DNA of 45,457 nt, taken from NCBI GenBank assembly GCA_018398765.1, contig JAHBMJ010005747.1, positions 1-45,457 on the forward strand, in the 5' to 3' direction. The notes below the pieces were generated by a model. The model had not been told where the DNA came from. It ran no database searches and saw only the letters and a program-made list of their open reading frames with translations. Shown piece by piece: positions 34,657 to 45,319 of the stretch (positions are counted from its first letter, which is position 1; each line of letters starts with the position of its first letter). The stretch comes from Chromera velia (Eukaryota; Sar; Chromeraceae). Made by a program: the position numbers and the translations under genes.

Positions 34657-36658
34657 GCAACCCCTGGCCGCACTCTCCCTTCTCTCTAAAAAGTTGACGT
34701 CATCTCTCTCAGAAGGTCTTTCTCTCTGCCATAAAGTAGAGAGACAGCCATCCTCCCCAACCACAATCGATTCGAACTTCTTCTTCTTCTGTCTCTTCTG
34801 TCCCTCTCGATCCACCCGTCTTGTCTGCACATGCGGGTAGAGTCGAGGCCTGCCTAATTGACTCACGCGAGCCAGTCTTCGATCCTGCACATCATTGCTT
34901 TAATTGCTTCAGTCCGATGAAATGAATTGATTTCTCTCTCCAGACATCCTCAATGAATGAATGAGTGCATTCGTGCATGCATGCATCAAATTCGACCACT
35001 CTCTGTTCAACAAAAGACTCTCTACCATCGAAAGGAAGAAGTCGTGTCCTGCTGATACAGCATCTGCATGGCCTCCCAGGAACATTTCTCCCGGGCGTCG
35101 ACGGGGGGCTCCGACCTGGCTCTGTGTGAGCTCCTATGGGTCCTGCAAAGAAAGGTGGGGAGGGGGGGTCGGGAGAATATGTAATACTCTGTCTGCAGCT
35201 GGGTTTTTCTCTGCTGTTTCAAATGTTTCTGACTCTAGTTTCCTGATGTGCCATTCCTCGCTGCTTCTGAAGTGCCTGGATGGCTTTCTCTTTCTGCTCT
35301 TCACGTCCATGTCGTGCTTGCAGAAAAGGAGCAGAACGAGAGAAAACGCAGGAACAAATTGAGAAAAATTCTCTCGTCAGGTTGATGACCAACCTTGAAA
35401 GAGGTCTGCCGGCACGGGGCGCGTTTTCGGGTTTTTCGTCCTTTTTCTCCTCTTGGAGGTTTTCCTCATCTTTCCCCTTTTCCTTTCCCTTTCCTTTGGA
35501 TTTTCTCAGGGAAGGAGCAGACAAAGGAGAAGACGGAGGGAGGGGCGCAGACGCCTCTCCATGGCTTCTGCCAGGTGAGAAGAAGGGAGGAGACGTTGGC
35601 AGAGACGGAGAAGGAGAAGGATGGACGAAAACCGGGGCCGTCAATAGGGTCTTCGTCTTCGTTTCCGATTGTTCTTCATCTCCTCCCTCTTGCTTCTCAT
35701 GGCCCTTCCGAGATCCCTCAGTATCACAACCCACCGACTCCCCATACTCCCCCACAACAGACCCCGAACCTCCACTGACAGAGCCTCGTTGCGACACCGC
35801 AGGAACAGACCGTGCTCGAAGGGCCCGGAGAGCAGGGGCATGGGGAGGCCTGCAAGTAAGGGAATAGACGGTTGTCGGTGTGAGGGCGTGGCATCTGGGA
35901 AATTGACTTCAGTGTGACGTCAACTCATACGTGCATGACAATTAAAGGTGTGAAGAAAGAAGTTTGTCTCACAGGTGCGGTTCTATTTTGATGTGCTCAC
36001 TTCATGAAACGTTTTCTTGCTTCCCTCTTTCCATGCAGACCTTTCTTCATCCTGTCCATTCATTCGCCCTCGAGGCTTTGTGGCACAGTGGCTTTGCAGC
36101 CCTGTAGTTCCCCTCTCTCATTCATCGGCACGATGTAAGCGTATGCTACCCCCTCCCACTCTTTACGTGTATTCAAGCAGAAAGATATACACGCATATAT
36201 ATGCATCTGAATCTGCGTGCGCATGCACGTGTCATGCGAACTTACGGCGTTTTCATTCGTCGCAGGCTTTCACGCCGTCTTGGCTCCATTCCTGCTCCTT
36301 CTCCCCCTATGACTCCATCACCCCTGTCTTCAAATCCTTCTCCGTCCTTCTCCTTCTCCTTCTCCTCTGGGGCAATTCTTGAAGCACGGAACCCGAACCT
36401 GATTGAAGAAAGAAAAAAAGGTGTGTTGCATTATGTGGTTTCAGGTCATCGCTCTGCGGCATGGACATCAAATGAAGAATGTCACGCAGACACATTGCAA
36501 AAAGAAAGCAAAAGAAGGAGACGGTATTGCGGGAACAAAAGTGCACGAGCAGGCACAGGAGCGATTGATTGATTCAGTCAGATTTGTTCGTTCATCCGGC
36601 GCAGAAGGATGACTGCACGCACTCGCGCGCCCACACATGCACGAAAAGAGAGAGAGAC

Positions 36659-36689
<31 letters not shown>

Positions 36690-37922
36690 GAAGAAACGTG
36701 AGTACTAAATCAACCCCAGGAATGAAAAAACTTTTTTTTTTAGAATTAAAATTTTGATATGCATGGTCTTTGTCGTCTAAGCCTTTTGTTGTGGGAATGC
36801 ATGAACAAACCTGTTCATGGAGCTGCCAAGAGAGGGGGGGCCGAGAGGGGCGACTGCGGGTGACCGAATCCCTGCCGGCTCATGAGCGTCGCCGTCCAAG
36901 TCCCCTGAGACCCCCACACTCCGACGTGCACTTGTGGAACGGCTGCACGGAGTGCCGCCGGCATCCTCCCCGCCCACACTTCTGCGTGGCGTGGAGGAGA
37001 TCAGTCTGCGTCTGGATGTCTGAATGGGAGAAATACCGGCGAGGAGGGACGGCCTTTGGGAGAGAGGAGCGTGGGGGCTGAGGACGGAAGTTGAGGTGGA
37101 GGCTCTCTTGCTTGTCCGCCTCTGAGTTATCATCCGTCCTTCAAAGTCAACTTCCTCTTCCTCTTCTGACTCACTGGCAGAAGAAGAAGAAGAGGCACTC
37201 GAATTCGAGTCCGGTTCGCTCCCCCTGTTCGAGCCAGATCCTAGAGAAGAAGTCCCGGTCTGATTCCTCGGAGACGGGTCCGTTTTAGATCTTCTTTTCC
37301 TTCTTCGTAGGTCAAAAGTCACCCCCTCATCCTTTGCACTCACCTCCCCCGCCACAAGGTCTAAAGACGACCTGCAGTTGATCCTCCTGAAGTCGGGCTT
37401 GGCTGCCTTCAGTCTATCTGCGACTTCCTGTTTCACCTCCTCCATGCGCTGATTGATTACCCTGTCCACTATCCCCAGAGCCTTCCGGTCCTCAAAAAGA
37501 AGGTGAGACTGGCGTCGGCTCCAGCCCCCTGACCCTTTTTCCGTTTCCGAAAATTTCCCTTCAGACTCCTGCTTGGAGACGCTCAAGGAGGCCCTCATCA
37601 CCTGACCTGCAGGAAGCAGCAATGGAGCATTTAGCCGAAGATGTTTTTCTGTTTAAGGATTTATTAATATATCTATGAGGGGAAATGCAGGCGTCTGCTG
37701 ACCTGAGTGCTCCACGCGGGGAAATCGGGAGAGGGGGCCGCCCTCCACTTGCCGAAAACTGATGCTGCGGGCCCTCTCCCGAAAATTTTCGACAACGCCT
37801 CTGGGCCCAGTGGACTCTTCTCTGCCCATGGACGGTGGGGAGAGGCCCTGGAACGCTTGAGTCGGGCGGCTGGGAGACGTATTGCAGCTGGAGCTTTTTC
37901 TTCCGTTGCTCACTGAATCCAT
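34657..37922 (-). CDS. Multi-exon gene for a basic, Ser/Arg/Glu-rich low-complexity protein (3' end open)
   Basis: Exons, in gene order: 37922-37703 (start ATG with GTCATGG context), 37606-36811, 35849-35234, 34884-34867 and 34824-34657. Phases agree at every junction (1/2, 2/1, 0/0, 0/0), total 606 codons, and every acceptor is TGCAG. Exon 1 is Ser/Arg/Pro-rich. Exon 2 has a conserved-looking helix (ALGIVDRVINQRMEEVKQEV), a basic run with RRRKRRSK, a Ser/Glu-rich acidic stretch and Arg/Ser/Thr-rich repeats. Exon 3 has a Ser/Pro-rich then Lys/Glu-rich region (KGKGKEKGKDEE). Exon 4 is only 18 nt (DRRLAR). Exon 5 is Lys/Arg-rich (QKRQKKKKF). Likely nuclear because of the basic clusters, which is inference. 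No family recognised. An upstream in-frame ATG at 38019-38021 would add a hydrophobic segment; I prefer 37922. The stop codon was not located. Confidence 0.65.
35850..36810 (-). other. Large intron of the minus-strand gene
   Basis: Lies between exons 2 and 3 of the minus-strand gene: donor GTTTGT, acceptor TGCAG. It contains a (GA)n tract at about 36646-36692 and runs of CTTCTCC near 36335-36370. No coding sequence seen. Confidence 0.5.
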
Positions 37923-38021
37923 GACGGCAAGCATGCAGATATATAGGATCACAAGGTATTCGCAGAAGACGCAAGCGCCCCGAAGCGAAGACAGCAAAGC
38001 ACACACGGATCGACAGAGCAA

Positions 38022-38874
38022 AAGGGTTTCATCAACTGTGAATGATTCTGAGTTTTAATGTAGATGCAGCTGCATAGAGTCCTATTTTTACATGAATCAA
38101 AGCCGAGAACTTTGATGCCATTAAATTCGTCTCTTTGGAGGTCTACTGCTGTTCTCTCTGGTGAAGTCAGCAGTGACTGCACAACGGTAGTGTGATGAAT
38201 TGAAACCTCCATAAGAGTTTGAACGCCCCCAACAACACACAGGCAGCTCTTAACCGCAATTTGCTTTATAGCCTGCATGGCCCGTTTGCATGCATGGCGA
38301 AATAAAAAGGTCAGGCAAAATCGGATGCAAAATATCCGTCCCCATGCAACCGGCTCCGTTTTTTCTTTTTCCGTTGAGTTCATGCACCGGCACAACATCG
38401 GCACAACATGGCGTACAATGGCACAACAGTGCACAACATTGGCACAACAATCGTCAATCGTCAACATTTCATCTCCTGCAGATTGTCAGATTTTCAGTTA
38501 CAATTTGCTTGAATTTTGTCGCGTGTTTTTGAGAAGCCGCGTATATACTCTGTGTGTGCAATCGTACTCTGACTGTCTCTTACCGTCTCTCATCAGACAG
38601 CGACCCTTGATAATCTCCGATTTGCCTTCGGTCAGCTGCGGTTGCTCGGTCCTCAAAACAGCCCGCTGATCTGTTTGGTCTCGCGCCACGTTCTGCGACG
38701 TGCATCGTTGAATGACATTGGACCTGTATTGATATCCGTGTGTCTGTCCAAAACGGCTCTCTCGTCTCGCCCTGCTGCGTGAGAGCTTTCCACAGACTGA
38801 ATTCCGTCTCTTGCGATCGGTTGATCGTGTGGGGTTGAGAGTTTTTTCTTCTTTGGATCACACAGCCTTCGGAG
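38022..38874. promoter_or_regulatory. Divergent intergenic region upstream of the ankyrin gene
   Basis: Separates the minus-strand low-complexity gene from the plus-strand ankyrin gene. It contains the CACAACA cluster at 38391-38451 and GCATGCATG near 38288. No convincing open frame; regulatory role inferred from its position between divergent genes. Confidence 0.35.
38391..38451. repeat. Cluster of CACAACA motifs
   Basis: Five copies of CACAACA (four of them extended as GCACAACA with irregular 8-20 bp spacing) plus related CGTACAATG and TCGTCAA words within about 60 bp, some 420 bp upstream of the ankyrin gene start. Confidence 0.6.
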
Positions 38875-41419
38875 ATGACTTCGAAAGACTCAGAGCTTCT
38901 GAATGCGCTGATAGCGAGTGGATTGTTGGGACTTCGAGGGTTCTGGAAACTCTCGTCTGTCTCCAAAGAGTTGCTTTCTCGCAGAGATGACTCCACTGCC
39001 TTTGGCATTGCGAGTGTCTTATCTGGCTTCTCTTCTCTGAGAGAACGGGAGGAGGTGTGGAGTCTGATTGAGGACTCCATCAGACGAGACGAGGTCACGA
39101 GTCTGCAGCAGGTTCTCGCCCTGAAGGGGGTGGCGGGGCGCTACCCCTTTCTTTTGAGGCAGACTATCGACAAGTATCCGAGCTCCAGGAAGTGTACAAA
39201 AATCCTCATCGGCAGGGGGGCGACGCCCCTCTGTTCTGAAGTGCCGTGCGATCCGTCAACCCCAACTACAGTCACGTTAACAGCAGAGCACGCCACTGAC
39301 ATGCTGCAGCACGGGGTATTGCCCAAGGATTCATGGGCCATCCCTTTTGATTCGATTCCAGGAACCGCCTACAGTACTTACATACCCCTCCCAAGTGCAA
39401 TTCTAGTTTCCAAGGTGAGGCAGGGCACCGCGGGGGCCTTTGACCTCATAGGGGCGTTCCTCGAAGCGGGTGCGCGGGTGGATGTGTGTGGGTGGCACCG
39501 GTCGAGGAGCACCGACTCTGGGCCTTTCCGCTGGAGTTGTGGCAGGAGCCTCCTCCATACCATGGTCATGAGCGTCTCGTGTGTGGAAAGCGGGGAAGAC
39601 GAAACCCGCCCCCATATTCTCGAGACCCGTCAGAAAGGCCTGGCTCTGTTGAGGCGCATCGCGTCTGCCTCCAAGGATGCAGGTTGTTTGGACTGGAAGA
39701 TGTTGTATACACTGTGGGAACACTTCAAAGTACCAGGCGTGCAGTTTCCTGAGTGTACCGCCCTCGGTCTCGCGTGTCTCTACAGAGATGCCGGGATGGT
39801 CCGAGAGTTGGTCCAGGTCACTGAGAGAGCAGAAAGGAGGGACCTCCTCTTCCTGCTCTTTGCCACAGACGCCCAGGCAGCAGCCCTGGTTTGTACTTTG
39901 GCAACATACTAGGCAATGATGGTGCGATGCGCAACAGAGGGGGGGGGCGGGATCCGGACTCACTCTGCGCAGCCACCCTGGAAGCGCTGAGGGGTTTGGA
40001 GGGGGTGGACGTGAATGCTGTGAATACAGACGGCCACTCCCGTTTGTCCCTTGCCTGCTCTCTAGGGATGGAGAAGAGTGCGGAAGTACTGTTGAAAATG
40101 GGGGCAGTGCCACGGAAAGTGACTGACAAGAGAACCAACAAACTGAGTCACTCCCCCATGCTCGAGGCCCTCAAAAGCAAATCTGAGTCAAAGATCGTCT
40201 CCCTCCTCCTGCAGTGGCAGGCAGACGCGAACGAGGTTGTGGCGGTGGAAGGCAGAGCGTACACCCCCCTGCAGATTGTGTTGGGGGCCTGTCCTTGGTT
40301 GGGAGGGAAGGGGGGGGCAGTGGCTTCGGCTCTTGTGAGGCTGTTCATTGAGAAAGGAGGCCGGTGTCCTTTGTCTTCCCCCCTTCCCTCCCTGCCCCCC
40401 CCTCCACTGGAGAAGGACAGGCAGCCCCCCCCCCCCNNNNNNNNNNNNNNNNNNNNNAGTGAAGTGTCTCCCGTCTTGTTGGCATGTAAGGGGGGGGACT
40501 GGGACCTGGTGGGTCTTTTGTGCAGCAAGGGGGGGGCGGTCCCGAATGTTCGCGGTAAATTAACGGACGGGGGGCAGATAGAACATCCTGTACCTTATGT
40601 GTGTTCACTGAGCCATCGCGAAGAGTTGAAAGTCTCTCTCCTGCGTGTGCTTGCCGATTGGGGGGCAGACCTGAATGCAACTAGGGATGACGGTCACACT
40701 GCGCTGTCGCTTGCATGCCGTGGGGGTGTCAGCTGTCCCGACCTTTTGAGTTTTCTGCTCGATAAGGGGGTGGCAGTGGGTGGGGGGGTCGGGAAGGAAG
40801 GACAACGTCGTGTGCCGTTGGTGGAGGCAGCTGGGAGTGGGTTGATGAGGCTTGACAACTTGTCTGTTCTCCTCGGGGGGGGGGCAGACGCGAATATGGC
40901 GGGGTTGCACTTGACACAGGGTGGGGAAGAGAGTCTCACGTCGCCTCTGCAGGCAGTCATGCGTCTCTATCAGCAAAACGATCGGCCGGAGCGGGTGAGA
41001 GAAATCCGTCAGATCGTGGAAGTGCTGCTGAACTCTGCGGCTCCCCCCGGTCCCCCAGCCGTCTCCCGAGCACTTGCAGCAGCAGTCGACGATCAGATCC
41101 CCCCTCCTGGCCCCAAAATTCCATCTCGTTTTCCTTTCTGTGAGTCAGACGTGTCATTGCTGAAGAAGGCCTGTGAGATGGGGGATGCGAGCTTTGTGCA
41201 GCTGCTTCGTGAGAAGGGGGGGGTAGTTCCGAAGGAAGGTTCTAAAGAAGAATACATGCAGGCCCTCGCGGTTCTTCTCTCTGACAGAACGAACGAGAGC
41301 CTGCCTGCAGAGTCGTTGGGGAGGGGGGATTTGATGATCTCGAGGCAGTGGCGGCAGGCGGTCTCTGTGGCAGAGGCAATGTGGACGGTGAGTGACCTGC
41401 TTGTGTGTGTGTGTGTGTG

Positions 41420-41484
<65 letters not shown>

Positions 41485-41514
41485 CACAGTGTTCGTGTCT
41501 GCGTGCGTGCGTGC

Positions 41515-41579
<65 letters not shown>

Positions 41580-42367
41580 TATGTGTGTATGTGTGTGTGT
41601 GTGTGTGTGTGTGGAATGGTTGATGCTGCCAGGGCTTCTCTTCATGACGCCTGTGATAGTCCTCAACGTTTTTCATTGCATGCGGGACAGCTGCTAGTGG
41701 CTGGTTCTGTTTTCCTTTCAGTGCTTGCATTCGATCTTTTTGTGTCGCCTATTTTTCATCCTGAGGATTTTCCGCTCGACAGCTTGAATGCAGCTAGCTG
41801 CAAGTGTCTGTCTGTTTTTTCTTTTTGAACGACGTGCAGCAGGGGCTGAACAGAAACCTCTCCTCAATTCCCATCCCGGCCCATCGTGCTCGTTGGCGTT
41901 TTGGGTCGGGGTCCTGGCTGGCGGACCTGATCGGTCTGGAGGAGGCCCGGTGCCCCCTGTTGGTGGACGTTATTCGGGGCATCCCGGCCGTGGAGGCAGA
42001 GGAGCCTGCAGATGTGGTGATGGGGCAGATAGACGCGTTGGGTCGGCCAGTGAACGGAGAATTCTCTCCGCTGGTCGCAGCGATTCGTGCGGGGTGGAGT
42101 GAGGGGGTGGAGGTGTTATTAGAGAGGGGAGTGGGAATGAATCGAAGAAAAAGACCCAGCGACGCTGAACGTGATCTGGAGACCCCTCTCTTCGCTGCTC
42201 TGGATACCCGGCAGTGGGAGCTGGCCCTGCGTCTCCTTGAGAAGGGAGCAAGGCTTACAGACAGAGAACAACAGAGAGTACGGAGTGGGAGCATGTGTAG
42301 TCAATTTCCGGAGGCCCTGCAGAGAAGTTTTCTTTGTGTCTACCACTCTCTCTTTGTACTGACTTGA
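38875..42367 (+). CDS. Ankyrin-repeat protein, three exons
   Basis: Exons 38875-39892, 39973-41387 and 41840-42367 give about 986 residues with matching phases (1/2, 0/0). The N-terminal about 340 residues are helical with degenerate ankyrin-like units and no other domain I recognise. The middle exon has clearer ankyrin repeats: DGHSRLSLACSLG, YTPLQIVL, SPVLLACKGGDWDLV, DGHTALSLACRGG and a GADANM turn; the last exon adds FSPLVAAIRAG and TPLFAALDTRQWELALRLL. Ankyrin repeats are protein-binding scaffolds; partner unknown. The first intron would be only 80 bp (GTACTT...GCGCAG), so a sequencing frameshift near 39900 is the alternative. The second intron contains a long (TG)n tract. A 21-base N gap at 40437-40457 falls in exon 2; the frame is kept across it as sized. 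The end may be truncated: AT-rich repeat sequence begins just after the stop. Confidence 0.75.
40437..40457. other. Assembly gap (21 N) in the ankyrin coding exon
   Basis: Unknown bases directly after a run of 14 C. The true length is not known, so residues here are undetermined and the preserved frame may be accidental. Confidence 0.95.
41403..41613. repeat. Long (TG)n microsatellite in the ankyrin gene intron
   Basis: About 200 bases of TG with TC, TGCG and TATG variants, directly after the donor of exon 2. The Cys-Val-rich frame through it is not protein. Confidence 0.95.
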
Positions 42368-42711
42368 GGTCAAAGACGGTGAGTACATTGTAAGCAGTCC
42401 CTGAAGCAGCATTAAGCATCATCAAAAACAAAAGAAGCTGCAGGGCCGTAACTGCAGGGGATCAGTTAACTAAAAGTAATACGGTAACTCGGAGATTTAA
42501 TAAAAAAAAGAAAGAAGTTCAATAATGAAGAAAAATCTAGAGAAAACTAAATGAAATCAAATAATATTGAATTTGGTACATACACTATCCCGATGACCTT
42601 CTTTCTAGGTTTCTACTTACTTTTACTTAGAATTTACTAGTTTTGTAGCTGTCTTTAGCGTTTGGTGGCAACGCAAAAGATAGCATAAGACAGTTTTGCT
42701 ATCATTTTTAT
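42368..42711. other. AT-rich spacer before the LTR-type element
   Basis: No gene. It contains TAGCGTTTGGTGGCAACGCA at 42656-42675, nearly the same word as at 31191-31210, in a similarly AT-rich setting. Confidence 0.4.
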
Positions 42712-42713
42712 AG

Positions 42714-43083
42714 TGAAAATAGATACTGGAATTGCCCAGGCGGAGGAAAGGAGCTAGGAGCGATCTATGGAGATGTATGGCGCGAGTGTTGCATACATAC
42801 AGAGTGGAAGGATGATAGTATGAGAGTAGAGTCAATACTTTGTGAAGGATTCATTGTGAGGTTCCGACTCTAAAAAGAGTATCATCTCCTTTGTAGTTTC
42901 TCAAACCATCAGTGATCACTACACTTCTTGTTCAGCCTGATCAAATAACACATGTGCAACAGTGTGTACGGATATCATAAATATGGCTTCCATAAATGTT
43001 AATACAGAGATATTGTGCGGCGGCGCATGGCGGCGCGGTGCCTGTCGTATAGATCCTACCAATTGGACCCAAGCCATATTTCA
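42714..43083 (-). repeat. 370-bp direct repeat (LTR-like), left copy
   Basis: Begins TGAAAATAGATACTGG and ends CCATATTTCA. It differs from the right copy at about a dozen positions (roughly 3%), mostly transitions. Internal features: CATAAATATGG and a GCGGCGGCGCATGGCGGCGC stretch. Confidence 0.9.
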
Positions 43084-43255
43084 CTCACCCCCTCATCCGG
43101 ACACACTGAGCCTTTCTTTGCTCTCTTCTGTAAGTTCTGTTTGTGTTGTCTTTCTTTGTTGTACCCCCCCCGAATACTCTTCTATTTGATTTGTCCCTTC
43201 TGTGAATCATGGCAGATGCAAGTCTGCCAGTGGACTTCAAATCTCCTGGTGTCCC

Positions 43256-44853
43256 CTATGCGCGATGACATTGCATGTCTCTTCTCTCTATGGCCCCTAT
43301 CCACTCCAATGGACTGGTCAATATAGTCCACAGTCGGGAGACTGAGGGCTGCTGCTGTTGTGTCTTGGGGGGGCATTTTCTCTTGCGGTTGTCTTCTGTA
43401 GAGGCTCTGTGCTCCTCCTCTTTCCTCTTTCTCCTTCTGTTTCTCTTCGCTGCTTTGCGTGACACCTCCTGCACTGATGTGTTGCAGGGCGTCACTTTCT
43501 CACACCCCCTCGCCCTAGACCGGCAGTGCTCAGTATCGCTGTGTCCGGGTCGGGATGTGCTTGGCTTGTCTTGTCCAGCGATGTTTCTGACAGGCTGTCT
43601 TTGTTTTGAATTCGCTGCCCCCTCTCTGGTGCATCCACATGCATCTGCGTCTTCTCTTTTGAGCACGAGGAGACGCCTGACTGTGCTGACGGAGGGTGGC
43701 CCCCTATCTGACTGAAAGGTGGCATGAGCGTTGCTTTCCCTTCCGTCTCTCTCTCCTTTAGATTTGCAATCTGCGATCTGGACACTCGTCGACCAGCGCC
43801 CACCCCTTCAAACTTTGTCGGTGGGGTTTGAGGAGACTCCGAGTCGTGGACTAGCTTGCGAAGCACTGTCAGATCTGTACGTCTTTCCCTTAGGGGCTCT
43901 GCCTTTGCCCGTCTCTTCTTTCTTTTCTGCAGATTTCTCTTTTCTCTGCCTCTCTGGGGCTTTTCACCCTTTTGGGGCTCTCTGAGCACTTGTCGTGCCT
44001 CGCTGTCACTCTCTGCCCCAGATCCTCTGGCCTTTTTCCTCACTTTCTTGCTCTCAAGATCTCCACTGGCTTCCTGGAGCATTGCAGGCTCTCTCAGCTT
44101 GCTACAATCCTTCTGACTCTCACTGCCTCTGCAAAGCTCTGTGGCGTGTCGCTGCAGTCTGCCTTGGTGCGGGTATGTTGGCTGCACGATTTTGGAAGCA
44201 CAAACAGTGACCTGCGACGGCGTTTCTTTTTCCTTCCATTCTTCTTCTCTCTGTAGCTCACTTTGTCTGCCTGTCTCTAAGGCTTGGCTTTCTATGCCCG
44301 TCTGCCTTTCCGCTACCACTGCACAAAGTGCTGACCATTGCTGCGGATTCAACTCGTTGATGAATTGTCCACACCCGACGGTCGGTACCAGGATATCTGG
44401 AAATCCAGTGCCACTCAGGTGGACTTGTCGGTAGACGGCGATCTTTCGCTCCTGCGTGTTCCCCCACTTCCTCAGCAAAGCAACTTCCCGATCCCCGATC
44501 GTTGTCGTCACAATGCAGTCGGGAAATCTCCAAACCGCCGCGCACCGCTCAATGCAGTGCATGATCGCGTGCGGCCATGACCCCTCTGCACTGAACACTT
44601 TTCGCTCCCCTGTAGAGAGTCGAACGATGGTGATGATGACATTGTCAGTCCGACTCTTGGCTGACTGCAAAAACGAAGGGCCCAACCGCTGGACTGCCTT
44701 TAGCAAGGGTTCTGTGCATTCGTCAAGGTATCCTCGAGGCATGCTCCTGATCGGACGCACCTCTACCTGCCAGGCGGTACATCGACGCCCTTTCATCTCG
44801 ATCTCCGTCTCAGACTCAGTTGTGAGTTCGTCTTCTCTCGCTGAGCAGGTCAC
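43256..44853 (-). CDS. Unidentified protein inside the LTR-type element; weak GT90-like segment
   Basis: A frame of 453 codons runs from 44853 (GTG; no ATG at that point, and the frame stays open a little way into the right repeat) to TGA at 43492-43494. Residues 20-165 look globular, with W, C, I and V well spaced; the segment FPDCIVTTTIGDREVALL, then GFPDILVPT, faintly recalls the LPD-x-x-F...D / DI-x-x-P pattern of CAP10-type glycosyltransferases (GT90), but no catalytic region follows. The rest is Lys/Arg/Glu/Ser-rich low complexity. A second exon at 43468-43256 (EVSRKAAKRNRRRKRKEEE, ending TAG) is likely. The nearest in-phase donor (43503) would make a 35-bp intron, so the junction is uncertain. 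Could be a captured host-gene fragment, an element-specific protein, or a host gene hit by insertions. Confidence 0.45.
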
Positions 44854-44856
44854 CAG

Positions 44857-45226
44857 TGAAAATAGATACTGGAATTGCCCAGGCGGAGGAAGGGAGCTAG
44901 GAGCGATCTATGGAGATGTATGGCGCGAGTGTTGCATATACAGAGAGTGGAAGGATGATAGTATGAGAGTAGAGTCAATACTTTGTGAAGGATTCATTGT
45001 GAGGTTCCGACTCTAAAGAGAGTATCATCTCCTTTGTAGTTTCTCAAACCATCAGTGATCACTACACTTCTTGTTCAGCCTGATCAAACAACACATGTGC
45101 AACAGTGTGTACGGATGTCATAAATATGGCTTCCACAAATGTCAATACAGAGATATTGTGCGGCGGCGCATGGCGGCGCGGTGCCTGTCGCATGGATCCT
45201 ACCAATTGGACCCAAGCCATATTTCA
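44857..45226 (-). repeat. 370-bp direct repeat (LTR-like), right copy
   Basis: Same length, ends and orientation as the left copy. If the element is on the minus strand this is its 5' repeat. Confidence 0.9.
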
Positions 45227-45247
45227 CTTTCATGTATATAGGTAGAT

Positions 45248-45319
45248 TGTCGAATCAATAAAAGAAAACCTACCAGTGAGGAGTGTCGAATCAATAAAAG
45301 AAAACCTACCAGTGAGGAG
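45248..45319. repeat. 36-bp tandem duplication
   Basis: Two adjacent identical units starting TGTCGAATCAATAAAAG at 45248 and 45284, just outside the right LTR-like repeat. Confidence 0.9.

Larger units (their letters stand above)
42712..45228 (-). mobile_element. LTR-retrotransposon-like element without visible polymerase genes
   Basis: Two 370-bp direct repeats (42714-43083 and 44857-45226) with TG...CA ends enclose about 1.77 kb. The shared sequence extends to AG/TG and CA/CT, giving short terminal inversions (AGTGAAA). Read on the minus strand, the inside starts CTGGTGACCTGC, a plausible tRNA primer site, and ends in purine-rich GATGAGGGGGTGAG, a plausible polypurine tract. The 5-bp flanks are TTTAT and TTCAT, a near target-site duplication with one mismatch. 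The interior has one reading frame on the minus strand and no reverse transcriptase, protease or integrase motifs. Orientation and element status are inferred; two separate solo repeats around a host gene are the alternative. Confidence 0.55.

Noticed and set aside
34182..34697. 171-codon plus-strand frame
   Set aside because: Pro/Ser/Leu-rich translation of pyrimidine-rich DNA; its right end overlaps the well-phased minus-strand exon 34657-34824.
41390..41700. Cys-Val-rich open frame continuing the ankyrin exon
   Set aside because: It is translation of a (TG)n microsatellite beyond a good GTGAGT donor. The same applies to the Cys/Val/Thr/His-rich frames at 1-110, 980-1420, 7550-7780, 23830-24100, 26890-27290 and 33590-33880.
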